37,688 bases of DNA, from contig JAGVZM010000012.1 in the NCBI GenBank assembly GCA_018302545.1, positions 1 to 37,688 of the forward strand, written 5' to 3'. Under the pieces are notes generated by a model. That model made no database searches. It was given only the letters and a program-made list of their open reading frames with translations, and was not told the origin of the DNA. Positions 22,892-31,955 of this stretch are shown here, in pieces. Each line of letters opens with the position of its first letter. Position 1 is the stretch's first letter. Source of the DNA: Candidatus Woesearchaeota archaeon (GTDB lineage: Archaea; Nanobdellota; Nanobdellia; SCGC-AAA011-G17; GW2011-AR18). A program made the position numbers and the translations under genes.

Positions 22892-23848
22892 ATGATAAAT
22901 ATAAGATATTTAATGCTATTTATATTTTTTTTATCTTTAATTTCTACCCTTATTTTAACAAAATTGTTTATTTATAGAGCCATAAAAAGAAATTTAGTTG
23001 TTAAAGATATGTATAAGAAAGGTAATCAGCTTATTCCTCATATAGGAGGGTTAGCAATTTTAGGTGGAATAATTGTGAGTATGATTATCCTACAATTTGT
23101 TGGTATTAATATGATTCCATTATTACTATTTTATTTTGTTATAATTTTATATGCTATATATGGATTAGCAGATGATATCTTAAGTTTTAACAATAGAATA
23201 ATTAAAGTATTAGTCTTATTCTTTTTTGCATTACCTATATCAATATTAACTTCTGATACTAATTTAGATTTGATATTTTTTAATTTGGAATTAGGTTTAT
23301 TTTATGCATTTATTTTTGCACCTTTCTACATCATGGTTGTATCGCATTTGATAAATTTTCATGAAGGATTTAATGGTTTAGCTTTAGGAACAACACTTAT
23401 TATGTTTATATTTGCTATTATTAAGTCATATCTATTAAATGGATTTACTTTTATTATTTTAGCAATGCCTATTTTGGGTGCATTATCAGCCTTTCTTTAT
23501 TTCAATTTCTATCCTGCAAAAATACTACCAGGAAATATTGGAACTTTTTTAGCTGGCAGCTCTTTAGGTGCTTTCTTAGTTATAGCCAATATGGAATTAT
23601 TTGGTTTTATAATTTTAATACCTCATGTAATTAACTTCTTATTATGGCCAATATGGGTAATAAAAATGGATAAGTATCCTTATCAAAAATTTGGCAAATT
23701 AAGAAAAGATGGTACAATTGAAACTCCAAATTATTTTACATTAAAGTATGCTGTATGTAAAATTTTTAGGGTTAAAGAAGGGCAAGCGACATTAATATGT
23801 TATGGTTTAACTTTATTCTTTTGTATAATAGGATTATCATTCTTTTAA
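22892..23848 (+). CDS. GT4-type polyprenyl-phosphate sugar-1-phosphate transferase (WecA/AglH-like)
   Basis: A 318-residue integral membrane enzyme of the MraY/WecA/Alg7 family. About ten hydrophobic segments are visible. Family signatures are the HIGGLAILGGI loop, the catalytic aspartate pair in YGLADDILSFNNR, the FHEGFNGLALGTT loop, and LPGNIGTFLAGSSLG. Such enzymes move a sugar-1-phosphate (usually GlcNAc-1-P) from UDP to a polyprenyl phosphate at the cytoplasmic face, the first step of N-glycan or surface-polysaccharide synthesis. It opens the glycan cluster. Its 3' end overlaps the convergent aminotransferase gene by 12 bases. Confidence 0.88.
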   Translation: MINIRYLMLFIFFLSLISTLILTKLFIYRAIKRNLVVKDMYKKGNQLIPHIGGLAILGGIIVSMIILQFVGINMIPLLLFYFVIILYAIYGLADDILSFNNRIIKVLVLFFFALPISILTSDTNLDLIFFNLELGLFYAFIFAPFYIMVVSHLINFHEGFNGLALGTTLIMFIFAIIKSYLLNGFTFIILAMPILGALSAFLYFNFYPAKILPGNIGTFLAGSSLGAFLVIANMELFGFIILIPHVINFLLWPIWVIKMDKYPYQKFGKLRKDGTIETPNYFTLKYAVCKIFRVKEGQATLICYGLTLFFCIIGLSFF

Positions 23849-24949
23849 ATTAAATTCATTTACAGCTTCAATTACTCTAGACACTTGTTCAGCTGTCATT
23901 TCTGGATAAATTGGCAAGCTTAATACTTCTTTAGATAATTTCTCAGCTACTGGAAAATCTCCTTGTTTATATCCTAAATTAGCATAAGCTGGTTGTAAAT
24001 GTAATGGAACAGGATAATGTATTCCTGTAGATATTTCCCTATCTTTAAGATGTTTTTGTAATTCATCTCTTCTATGGCTTCTTACAACATATAGATGATA
24101 ACTGTGTTTTACTCCCTCTCTTGGTTTTATGTTTTCAACACCTTCTAATCTTTGATCATATACAGAAGCAATCTCTCTCTTTCTGTTTAGCCATGAACTT
24201 AAATAAGGTATTTTGATCTTAATTATTGCTGCTTGGATTTCATCCATTCTAAAATTAAAACCTACATCATCATGCACGTACTTAGCTCCATTTTTTCTAC
24301 CGTGATCAACATAATTCTTGAATATTGTAGCTAACTCTTCGTCATCACATACAATACAACCTGCATCACCAATAGCACCTAGACTCTTACCAGGATAAAA
24401 ACTAAAAGAGCCTATTTTCCCAATTGGAACACGTTTTCCATTTAATTCTGAACCATGAGCTTGTGCGCAATCTTCTAATATAATCTCTAATCCTCTTCTA
24501 CTAGATATTTTAGCTATTTTTTCCATATCACAAATATTACCATATAAATGCACTGGAATTATTCCTCTTGTATTGGAATTAATTTGAGATTCTACTTGCT
24601 TAGGATCAATTAGCCCATCACTTTCATTTACATCTACAAAGACAGGTTTAGCACCTGTTAAACTTACTGCTTCTGCAGTTGCAATGAATGTATTAACAGG
24701 CAATATTATTTCATCTCCTGGAACAACACCTAAAGTTTTTAAAACTACAAATAAAGAAGTAGTCCCATTTGAAACTCCAATTCCATATCCTTTCCCACAA
24801 TATTCTACAAAAGCAGTCTCTAACTCTCTAACTTTTTTTCCATTAATAAAACTACTACTTTTTAATACTTCAGATATTGCATCTTCTATTGCTATATCTA
24901 AATTTTGATGTTGTTTACCCAGATCAATTAAAGGAATATTTGTTATAAT
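23837..24949 (-). CDS. DegT/DnrJ/EryC1 sugar aminotransferase (WbpE-like), non-ATG start
   Basis: A PLP-dependent aminotransferase of about 370 residues. Lys 188 in FYPGKSLGAIGDAG should bind PLP, GVSNGTTSL near residue 60 binds its phosphate, and the aspartate is in ILEDCAQAHGS. No ATG, GTG or TTG occurs in frame before residue 83 (TTG at 24703), and starting there would lose the phosphate-binding motif. The frame opens after a TGA at 24950-24952. A GAGGTG site lies 4 bases before ATT 24949 and 7 before ATA 24946, so initiation at a rare codon is likely. It follows the dehydrogenase gene by 8 bases and would aminate the 3-keto sugar made by that enzyme. Confidence 0.85.
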   Translation of the reverse strand: MITNIPLIDLGKQHQNLDIAIEDAISEVLKSSSFINGKKVRELETAFVEYCGKGYGIGVSNGTTSLFVVLKTLGVVPGDEIILPVNTFIATAEAVSLTGAKPVFVDVNESDGLIDPKQVESQINSNTRGIIPVHLYGNICDMEKIAKISSRRGLEIILEDCAQAHGSELNGKRVPIGKIGSFSFYPGKSLGAIGDAGCIVCDDEELATIFKNYVDHGRKNGAKYVHDDVGFNFRMDEIQAAIIKIKIPYLSSWLNRKREIASVYDQRLEGVENIKPREGVKHSYHLYVVRSHRRDELQKHLKDREISTGIHYPVPLHLQPAYANLGYKQGDFPVAEKLSKEVLSLPIYPEMTAEQVSRVIEAVNEFNLKE

Positions 24950-24957
24950 TCATCACC

Positions 24958-26013
24958 TCAGTAATAATAAGAGTTATCATCATTTGCTATTTCTTCTAGA
25001 CGAACAGGCCTGCCTTCTTTAGCAGACTTTAGTAAACCTACAACTAATCTGACACTTTCAGCAGCATCATAACCATTTATTTTTGGACCTTGATTATTTT
25101 TTAAAGCTTCGACTACATCTTTATAAAAAGGTTGATGGCCATGTCCATAAACATTGGGAGGTCTAACTGCAGTTTGCATAATTCGAACATCATCCACTAT
25201 AGGATCACGAAAATACCAAGTTACCATTTCATTCATTGCAAATCCACCAACTTTCACAGTTCCTTTTTCCCCAACTATTGTAACAGATCCCTCTAAATCT
25301 GTAGCAGCGCAAGTAGTTCCATAATATGTTCCTATTGCACCGTTTTTAAAAATTAAAAGTCCAACTGCAGTATCTTCTGCTTCAATTTTATGACCAAATG
25401 TCTCTTTTTTACAAAATACAGTATCTAATTCCCCAACTAGAAATCTTAGCATGTCTAAGTGATGAGATGTTTGATTAAACAATACACCTCCGTCTGAGGC
25501 TACTTTCCCTCTCCAATCTGCTTGATCATAATATCTCTGATCTCTAGCCCATTTAACATTTGCTTCAGCAGTATAGATCTTTCCAAATCTACCTTCATCT
25601 ATTGCTTTTTTTAGCTCTTGGATTGGTGGATTATATCTATTCTGTTTGACCACAAACAACTGGACACTATTATCCTTACATGCATTTATCATTTCGTAAG
25701 CATCTCTTACAGTTAGTGCCATTGGTTTTTCAACAATAACATGTTTTCCTGCTTTTGCAGCTTCAATAGTCATTTCAGAATGCAATCCTGAAGGAGTACA
25801 TAGACTTACAACTTGCACTGCTTTGTCTTTTAACACATCTGAATAACCCCCATAAAAAACAACGTCTTTGTTTCCTCTTATAGCAGATTTAGCATTTTGG
25901 AGTGCTTCTCTATTTGGATCACATATTGCAATAACATTAGCTGTTGTTTTTTCGATAGCTTCTATATGTTTTCCAGAAATTCTACCGCAACCGACTATTG
26001 CAAAATTTATCAT
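24958..26013 (-). CDS. Gfo/Idh/MocA oxidoreductase (WbpB/WlbA-like sugar 3-dehydrogenase)
   Basis: A 351-residue NAD-dependent sugar oxidoreductase. The Rossmann start is FAIVGCGRISGKHIEAI, the catalytic lysine is in the classical EKPMALT, and the later FNQTSHHLDMLRFLVGELD holds the conserved histidine. Coupled to a WbpE-like aminotransferase and in a cluster with WbpG/HisH/HisF homologues, it most likely oxidises C3 of UDP-GlcNAc uronic acid. A UDP-GlcNAc 6-dehydrogenase (WbpA) for the earlier step is not in the window. The TATA box is at 26036-26044. Confidence 0.88.
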   Translation of the reverse strand: MINFAIVGCGRISGKHIEAIEKTTANVIAICDPNREALQNAKSAIRGNKDVVFYGGYSDVLKDKAVQVVSLCTPSGLHSEMTIEAAKAGKHVIVEKPMALTVRDAYEMINACKDNSVQLFVVKQNRYNPPIQELKKAIDEGRFGKIYTAEANVKWARDQRYYDQADWRGKVASDGGVLFNQTSHHLDMLRFLVGELDTVFCKKETFGHKIEAEDTAVGLLIFKNGAIGTYYGTTCAATDLEGSVTIVGEKGTVKVGGFAMNEMVTWYFRDPIVDDVRIMQTAVRPPNVYGHGHQPFYKDVVEALKNNQGPKINGYDAAESVRLVVGLLKSAKEGRPVRLEEIANDDNSYYY

Positions 26014-26035
26014 TAAGATTTTTTACAAAGGTTTT

Positions 26036-26044
26036 ACTTATATG
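26036..26044 (-). promoter_or_regulatory. TATA box of the dehydrogenase-aminotransferase operon
   Basis: The minus strand reads CATATAAGT, centred about 27 bases before the ATG at 26013. Confidence 0.5.
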
Positions 26045-26114
26045 TTTTTATATTTATTAGTGTATATTTCATAAGATTCTGATAATTTGTACATTTTACC
26101 CAATTCTAAGTAAA

Positions 26115-26124
26115 ATTTAAATAG
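26115..26124 (+). promoter_or_regulatory. TATA box of the first WbpG-like gene
   Basis: ATTTAAATAG is centred 26 bases before ATG 26145, a clear leaderless arrangement. Confidence 0.6.
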
Positions 26125-26144
26125 TTTACATTAATCGGTTTTTC

Positions 26145-27281
26145 ATGCAAAAAAATAAAAGAATGTGTTCTAGATGTGTTTTGGATACTACTGTTCCTGA
26201 AATAAAATTTGATGATAAAGGAGCCTGTAATTATTGTAAGATTCATGATGAATTAGAAAAAAAATATCCAAATGATAAGAATGGGCAGAAAAAACTTCGA
26301 GAAATTGTTGAGAAAATAAAAAGAGATGGAAAAAATAAAAAATATGATTGCATAATTGGAGTTAGTGGCGGTAGAGATAGTACATATACTTTGTATATGG
26401 CTAAAAAATTAGGTTTAAGACCTTTAGCTGTTCATTTTGATAATGGTTGGAATTCTGAGATTGCTGTTAATAATATAAAGAATATTACTAATAAACTTGG
26501 AATAGATCTTTATACACATGTTGCAGATTGGGAAGAGTTTAAAGATCTGCAGATATCTTTTTTGAAAGCTTCTGTCCCTGATGCTGAAGTTCCAACAGAT
26601 TATGCTATTATTTCTGTATTGTATAAATTAGCAGCTCAAGAAGGAGTAAATTATTTTATTGTCGGACATTCATTTAGAACTGAGGGAACTTCACCTATTG
26701 GTTGGACTTATATGGATGGAAGATATATTAAAAATATTCATAAGACTTTTGGGAAAATAAAGTCTATAAAGAGTTTTCCTATTCTTAGTGCTACAGAAAT
26801 TGCTTATTATACTTTTATAAAAAAAATAAGGGAGGTTAGAATTTTAGAGTATATGGATTATAATAGAAAAGAAGTAAACGCTCTTTTAGAAAGACAATTT
26901 GATTGGAAATATTACGGAGGACATCATCATGAATCTATTTATACTCAATTTTTTCAATCTTATTATCTAATTAAAAAGTTTAATATTGATAAAAGAAAGA
27001 AAGATTATTCTGCTATGGTTAGATCTGGACAAATGAATAGAAAAGAAGCGATTAAACTTATAAATAAACCTTATCCTGTAGATGAACAAATAGTTAATTA
27101 TACTATAAATAAATTAGGATTAAGTAAAGCAGAATTTGAAAAAATTATGCAAGAACAACCAAAAAGTTTTCAAGATTACCCAAATTATTATAATTATATT
27201 CAAACATTTAAGTTTCCTATAAAAATTGGATGTAAACTTAATTTATTTCCTAAAATCTTAGAACTAAAATATTTGAATTAA
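26145..27281 (+). CDS. wbpG: N-acetyl sugar amidotransferase (WbpG-like), copy 1
   Basis: A 378-residue PP-loop enzyme. Two zinc-type CxxC pairs lie at C8/C11 (CSRC) and C28/C31 (CNYC) within the signature CVLDTTVPEIKFDDKGACNY. The ATP-binding PP-loop is S74-G-G-R-D-S79. WbpG-like proteins use ammonia from a HisH/HisF pair to turn an acetamido group into an acetamidino group on a nucleotide sugar. The C-terminal half, with YYGGHHHESIYTQFFQSYYL, is conserved with copy 2. It is monocistronic by spacing; HisH and HisF lie 4 kb downstream beside copy 2. Confidence 0.9.
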   Translation: MQKNKRMCSRCVLDTTVPEIKFDDKGACNYCKIHDELEKKYPNDKNGQKKLREIVEKIKRDGKNKKYDCIIGVSGGRDSTYTLYMAKKLGLRPLAVHFDNGWNSEIAVNNIKNITNKLGIDLYTHVADWEEFKDLQISFLKASVPDAEVPTDYAIISVLYKLAAQEGVNYFIVGHSFRTEGTSPIGWTYMDGRYIKNIHKTFGKIKSIKSFPILSATEIAYYTFIKKIREVRILEYMDYNRKEVNALLERQFDWKYYGGHHHESIYTQFFQSYYLIKKFNIDKRKKDYSAMVRSGQMNRKEAIKLINKPYPVDEQIVNYTINKLGLSKAEFEKIMQEQPKSFQDYPNYYNYIQTFKFPIKIGCKLNLFPKILELKYLN

Positions 27282-27349
27282 GACCAATCATCTATATTTA
27301 ATAAATAGTATTCTGGATCTATAATTTATGGTTTTTACTTTAGAAACTT

Positions 27350-27359
27350 ATTTAAATTA
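27350..27359 (+). promoter_or_regulatory. TATA box of the DUF354 gene
   Basis: ATTTAAATTA is centred about 24 bases before ATG 27378. Confidence 0.5.
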
Positions 27360-27377
27360 TTGATTTTTTTGTAGAAG

Positions 27378-28412
27378 ATGAATATAATTGTTGATATTAG
27401 GCATCCTGGTCATGTTCATTTTTTTAAAAATTTTATATGGGAGATGAATAAATTAGGGCATAATATATTAATTACAGCTAAAGATAAAGACATTACTTAT
27501 GAACTTTTAAATAATTATGGTTTTAATTATGAAAAAATTGGGAAAAATCATGTTTCTATTATAAAAAAGCTTTTAGAAATTATTATTGATGATTTAAAAA
27601 TGATTAGAATTGCGCTTAATTTTAAACCTGATTTATTTTTTGGTTTGGCTTCTTATAGGGCTGCACATGCTTCTTTTATCTTAAGAAAGAAATGTATAAA
27701 TTTTGATGATACAGAACATTCAACTTATGAGCAATGGGTTTACCTTCCTTTTACAGATATGGTTTTCACCCCTAATTCTTTCTTAAAAAATTTAGGAAAG
27801 AAGCAAATTAGATATAATGGTTTTCATCAACTCGCACATTTACATCCTAAATATTTTAAACCTGATGAAAAGATATTAAAAAAATTGAATATTAAAAATG
27901 ATGAGAAATTTTTTTTTATTAGGTTTATAGCTTGGGAAGCAGGACATGATCTAGGCCATAAAGGTTTAAATTATGAAAATAAAATTAGATTAATTCAAAC
28001 TTTAGAAAAATATGGTAAGGTTTTTATTAATACAGAAAAAAAAATGCCTAATGAATTTGAAAAATATAAACCTAATATCAAACCTGAAGAACTACATTCT
28101 GCTTTGTATTTTGCACATTTGGTAATAAGTGAGGGAGGTACTACTGCTACTGAAGCTGCAGTATTGGGTACTCCAACTATCCACTTCTCTTCTACAGGCA
28201 AATATTGTGGATTGTTTAAAGATTTGCATGATAATTATGGTTTAATTTATGTAATAGAAAATCCTGAAGAGTTGTTTAAATTATTAGAAGATCTTCTTAA
28301 AGATAAATTATTAAAAAATAAATATATAGATAGAAGAGCGAAATTATTAAAAGAGAAGATATCACCTACAGATTTAATGATCCAATATGTGAGTAAATTT
28401 AAAAGTGATTAA
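27378..28412 (+). CDS. DUF354-family protein (GT-B-like fold)
   Basis: A 344-residue protein of the DUF354 family, which resembles GT-B glycosyltransferases and UDP-GlcNAc 2-epimerases. The start IVDIRHPGHVHFFKN is characteristic. INFDDTEHSTYEQWVY is the central signature, and SEGGTTATEAAVLGTPTI is the nucleotide-sugar-binding-like loop near the C-terminus. The biochemical role of this family is not settled; its place here suggests a glycosyl transfer or an epimerisation in the diamino-sugar pathway. It is followed at once by the deacetylase gene. Confidence 0.82.
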   Translation: MNIIVDIRHPGHVHFFKNFIWEMNKLGHNILITAKDKDITYELLNNYGFNYEKIGKNHVSIIKKLLEIIIDDLKMIRIALNFKPDLFFGLASYRAAHASFILRKKCINFDDTEHSTYEQWVYLPFTDMVFTPNSFLKNLGKKQIRYNGFHQLAHLHPKYFKPDEKILKKLNIKNDEKFFFIRFIAWEAGHDLGHKGLNYENKIRLIQTLEKYGKVFINTEKKMPNEFEKYKPNIKPEELHSALYFAHLVISEGGTTATEAAVLGTPTIHFSSTGKYCGLFKDLHDNYGLIYVIENPEELFKLLEDLLKDKLLKNKYIDRRAKLLKEKISPTDLMIQYVSKFKSD

Positions 28413-28413
28413 T

Positions 28414-29046
28414 ATGCAAAATGTACTTATTTTATCTCCTCATACAGATGATGCAGAACTTGGCGCTGGTGGAACTATATCTAGATTAATTGAAGAGGGC
28501 AAAAACCTTTTTTGGGTTGTTTTTTCTACTGCTGAAGAATCTTTACCTGAACATATGGCACCAGATACATTAAAAATGGAATTTATTGAGGTTATAAATC
28601 ATTTTAATATTAAACAATCGAATTTTAAGATATTTGATTTTAAAGTCAGATATTTACATCTTAAGAGACAAGAAATATTAGAAGAGTTGATAAAGATTCG
28701 TAAGGATTTTAAGCCTGATTTAGTCATAGGTCCTTCCTTGAAAGATCACCATCAAGATCATCAGGTCATTGCCCAAGAGGCTGTAAGAGCATTTAAAAAT
28801 TCAGCAAGTATAATAGGTTATGAGATTCCTTGGAATCATATAACTTTTGATACTCAACTATTCATAAAATTGGATAAGAGACACTTAGATAGAAAACATG
28901 AGATATTACAAAAATACCAATCTCAAATAAAGCTTAATAGGACTTACTTCTCTAAAGATTATTCATATGGTTTAGCAACAGTTAGAGGAACCCAATGCAA
29001 CTCACAATACGCTGAGGCTTTTGAGGTTATAAGATGGCAATTTTAA
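28414..29046 (+). CDS. PIG-L/LmbE-family deacetylase
   Basis: A 210-residue zinc hydrolase of the PIG-L family. The metal-binding motif is SPHTDDAELGAGGT, a variant of HPDDE, and the second histidine motif is SLKDHHQDHQVIAQEA. Family members remove acetyl groups from N-acetyl-glucosamine-type sugars. ATG 28414 follows the preceding stop by 1 base; a GTG at 28405 in the same frame would overlap that gene and add three residues. The ATP-grasp gene starts inside its end, so the two proteins are probably coupled: deacetylation could free an amine for the ligase. Confidence 0.87.
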   Translation: MQNVLILSPHTDDAELGAGGTISRLIEEGKNLFWVVFSTAEESLPEHMAPDTLKMEFIEVINHFNIKQSNFKIFDFKVRYLHLKRQEILEELIKIRKDFKPDLVIGPSLKDHHQDHQVIAQEAVRAFKNSASIIGYEIPWNHITFDTQLFIKLDKRHLDRKHEILQKYQSQIKLNRTYFSKDYSYGLATVRGTQCNSQYAEAFEVIRWQF

Positions 29047-30098
29047 AAATTTTAATAACCGGGGCTGGTGCTCCAGGGATAGCTGGTACAATCTATTCAT
29101 TAAGACAAGATAAAGATCTAGATATCTCTTTAATAGGTACTGATATTAGAGATGACCCTGTTGGAAAATATTTTTTAGATAAGGTGTATAAAGTTCCTAG
29201 ACCTTCACAAGAATTTATTGATAAAGTTTTTGAGATTTGTCAATTAGAAGGTATTCAAGTTATTTTACCACAAGTTACTAATGAACTTGAATGGTTTGCT
29301 AAATATAAGGATAAGTTTAATAGTATTGGAGTAAAAGTATTAATATCTGACTATCAAAGCTTAATGGAAGTTAATAATAAATTTACATTATTAAAGAAAT
29401 GTTATGAGAATAATGTTGACTGCTTTGGTAAATATTTTTTAGTAAAATCTATTGATGAATTAAAAAAAGCGGCACTTATTTTAGGTTACCCAAATAAATC
29501 TTTCGTTGTAAAAATGCCTGTTTCTAATGGAATGAGGGGTCTTAGAATAATAAATAGTAATTTCGATAAATATGAAAATTTTGTAAAAAATAAACCCTCT
29601 GATGCAATAATCTCCTTTGAAGAGTTGCTCTCCATTTTTAAAAATAATGATTTTCCAGATTTACTAGTAACTGAATTTTTTCCTGGAGATGAGTATACTG
29701 TTGATGTTCTGGCTAAAAATGGAGAAACTATTGTTTGTATACCTAGGATAAGAAAAGTTATTAGAACTGGGATTACATTTGAGGGAGAATGTGTAAATCA
29801 TCAAGAGATCATAAATTATTGTATTCAAATTGTAAAGGCGTTTAAACTTGATTATATGGTTGGTTTTCAATTTAAAATTGATGAGAATGGAAAAGCAAAA
29901 ATTTTGGAATCTAATCCTAGGATACAAGGTACTATGGTTGCTGCTACATTCGCTAATACTAATGTAATCTTAGGGGCAGTAAAACAGGCTCTTTATGGAA
30001 ATAGTAGTTTATCTCAAAAAGATATTATTTGGGGTACAAAAATTATAAGGTATTTCGGTGCTATTGGAGATAATGGAAAAGAAGTTATGAAGTTATAA
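29034..30098 (+). CDS. ATP-grasp ligase
   Basis: A 354-residue ATP-grasp enzyme. The N-terminal Rossmann-like domain begins LITGAGAPGIAGTIYSL. The ATP-grasp core includes SFVVKMPVSNGMRGLRI, VTEFFPGDEYTVDVL and the metal-binding FKIDENGKAKILESNPRIQG. Such ligases join a carboxylate to an amine, so it may amide-link an amino acid or similar group to the sugar exposed by the PIG-L enzyme. GAGGTTATAAG before the ATG serves as ribosome-binding site, and the gene overlaps the deacetylase gene by 13 bases. Confidence 0.87.
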   Translation: MAILKILITGAGAPGIAGTIYSLRQDKDLDISLIGTDIRDDPVGKYFLDKVYKVPRPSQEFIDKVFEICQLEGIQVILPQVTNELEWFAKYKDKFNSIGVKVLISDYQSLMEVNNKFTLLKKCYENNVDCFGKYFLVKSIDELKKAALILGYPNKSFVVKMPVSNGMRGLRIINSNFDKYENFVKNKPSDAIISFEELLSIFKNNDFPDLLVTEFFPGDEYTVDVLAKNGETIVCIPRIRKVIRTGITFEGECVNHQEIINYCIQIVKAFKLDYMVGFQFKIDENGKAKILESNPRIQGTMVAATFANTNVILGAVKQALYGNSSLSQKDIIWGTKIIRYFGAIGDNGKEVMKL

Positions 30099-30155
30099 TT
30101 ATCTTAATAAGAAAAAGATAGATATATATATATATATCCAATTTTTTAAAAGATT

Positions 30156-31313
30156 ATGGTTAAATCTTGTACGCGATGCGTTCTAGATGTAAAAGTTCCT
30201 GAAATAAAATTTGATAACAGTGGATTATGTAATTATTGTAAGATATATGAATATTTAGAGCAACAATATCCTTTAAATAAAAATAGTGATAAAAAGTTTC
30301 GAGAAATTGTTGAGAAAATAAAAAGAGATGGAAAAAATAAAAAATATGATTGTTTAATTGGAGTTAGCGGTGGTGCAGATAGTACTTACATTCTTTATGT
30401 TGTTAAGAAATTAGGTTTAAGACCTTTAGCTTTACATTTAGATAATGGCTGGAATTCTGAGATTGCTGTTAGTAATATCGAAAGAGCCACAAATAAATTA
30501 AATATAGATTTAAAAACAGTTGTTTTAGATTGGGAGGAGTTTAAGGATTTACAAATAGCTTTTTTGAAAGCTTCTGTTCCTGATGTTGAAATTCCAACAG
30601 ATCATGCTATTGAAGCTATTTTGTATAAAGTTGCTAATGAAGAAGGCATAAAATATATTTTTCAAGGTCATAATTTCAGAACAGAGGGTAAAATCCCTAT
30701 TAATTGGGGTTATGGGGATGCAAGATATATAAAATCTGTTTATCAATTATTTGGAAAAAATAAAAGATTGAGAAATTTTCCATTGGTTACTCCAGCTAAA
30801 TTAATTTATTATAATTTTATAAGAAGAATTAAGAACGTAAGAATACTTTATTATTTAGGATATAATAAATCAAAAATAAAAGAATTATTAGAAAAGGAAT
30901 TAGGATGGGTAGATTATGGTGGAAAACATCATGAATCTACTTATACTAAATTTATACAATCTTACATATTACCTAAAAAGTTTAATATTGATAAAAGATT
31001 AGTACATTATTCTGCAATGATATGTTCAAATCAAATAACAAAAAAAGAAGCAATTAAAATAATTAAACAACCGCCGATTTCAGATATTGAAGCTAAAGAC
31101 CTTAAGGCTTATGTTCTTAAAAAGTTGGGGCTTTCTGAAGATGAATTTGAAAAAATTATGAAAAACAGACCAAAAAGTTTTCAAGATTATCCAACATATT
31201 TTCAATTAATTAAAAAATTTATAAAACCAATAAAAATAGTTTATTCTTTAACATCTCCAAGTTTACCCCCTATGTTAAAACTAATGGATTCATCTCAGGA
31301 GAAAAAGATATAA
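30156..31313 (+). CDS. wbpG: N-acetyl sugar amidotransferase (WbpG-like), copy 2
   Basis: A 385-residue paralogue of the enzyme at 26145, with CxxC pairs at C5/C8 and C25/C28 and the PP-loop S71-G-G-A-D-S76. Like copy 1 it has the late DYGGKHHESTYTKFIQSYIL. The two genes share 55 identical bases (26296-26350 and 30298-30352) although they differ widely elsewhere, which points to gene conversion or strong constraint. It is followed at 23 bases by the HisH paralogue, so this copy is the likelier primary partner. An AT-rich TATATA run lies 20-35 bases upstream. Confidence 0.9.
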   Translation: MVKSCTRCVLDVKVPEIKFDNSGLCNYCKIYEYLEQQYPLNKNSDKKFREIVEKIKRDGKNKKYDCLIGVSGGADSTYILYVVKKLGLRPLALHLDNGWNSEIAVSNIERATNKLNIDLKTVVLDWEEFKDLQIAFLKASVPDVEIPTDHAIEAILYKVANEEGIKYIFQGHNFRTEGKIPINWGYGDARYIKSVYQLFGKNKRLRNFPLVTPAKLIYYNFIRRIKNVRILYYLGYNKSKIKELLEKELGWVDYGGKHHESTYTKFIQSYILPKKFNIDKRLVHYSAMICSNQITKKEAIKIIKQPPISDIEAKDLKAYVLKKLGLSEDEFEKIMKNRPKSFQDYPTYFQLIKKFIKPIKIVYSLTSPSLPPMLKLMDSSQEKKI

Positions 31314-31315
31314 AC
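31308..31315 (+). promoter_or_regulatory. TATA box before hisH
   Basis: GATATAAA is centred about 26 bases before ATG 31337 and lies in the last codons of the preceding gene, so hisH and hisF may also be transcribed separately. Confidence 0.45.
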
Positions 31316-31336
31316 GATAAAGCTTTTCTTTTTCAA

Positions 31337-31954
31337 ATGATTCTAATTGTAGATTATGATATGGGGAATTTAAGGTCTATACAAAATAAATTAAATAAAA
31401 TAGGAATTGATTCTATTATTTCGTCTGATCCTAAAGAGATTTTAAAAGCAAATAAACTTATATTACCTGGTGTTGGTCACTTTGCTGCTGGAATGACTAA
31501 TTTAAAGAAAATGGGCCTTATTAATGTATTAAAGAAAAAAGTTATTAAAGAAAAAACTCCAATTTTAGGTATATGTTTAGGTATGCAATTGTTTACTGAA
31601 TATAGTGAAGAAGGAAATGTCCCAGGTTTAGGCTGGATAAAGGCACAAACAAAAAAATTTAATTTTAAAGAAGATAATAATAATTTAAGGATACCTCATG
31701 TCGGATGGAATAATATAAATATAACTAAGAAGAGTTTAATTTTAAATGATTTTAATAATGAGTCTCGTTTTTATTTTACTCACTCTTATCATGTTGTTCC
31801 AAATGATAATAATCTGATTTTAACAACTACAAATTATGGTTATGATTTTGTATCCTCAATAGAACATAAGAATATTGTTGGTGTGCAGTTTCATCCAGAA
31901 AAAAGCCATATAAAGGGCTTAAATATTATAAAAAATTTTGTTCAGAGGTTTTAA
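31337..31954 (+). CDS. hisH: HisH-type glutamine amidotransferase for sugar amidination
   Basis: A 205-residue class I glutaminase. The nucleophile is the cysteine of GICLGMQLFTEYSEEG, and the catalytic histidine and glutamate are in VQFHPEKS. The protein is a HisH homologue that releases ammonia for HisF. No other histidine-biosynthesis gene is present, and it sits between a WbpG-like gene and a HisF paralogue whose key residue is changed. It therefore most likely serves the sugar amidotransferase rather than histidine synthesis. Confidence 0.92.
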   Translation: MILIVDYDMGNLRSIQNKLNKIGIDSIISSDPKEILKANKLILPGVGHFAAGMTNLKKMGLINVLKKKVIKEKTPILGICLGMQLFTEYSEEGNVPGLGWIKAQTKKFNFKEDNNNLRIPHVGWNNINITKKSLILNDFNNESRFYFTHSYHVVPNDNNLILTTTNYGYDFVSSIEHKNIVGVQFHPEKSHIKGLNIIKNFVQRF

Positions 31955-31955
31955 A

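Noticed and set aside
30119-30138. Run of alternating TA before the second WbpG-like gene.
   Set aside because: Explained as a TATA-type promoter or simple repeat; nothing indicates a phase-variable tract that changes a reading frame.
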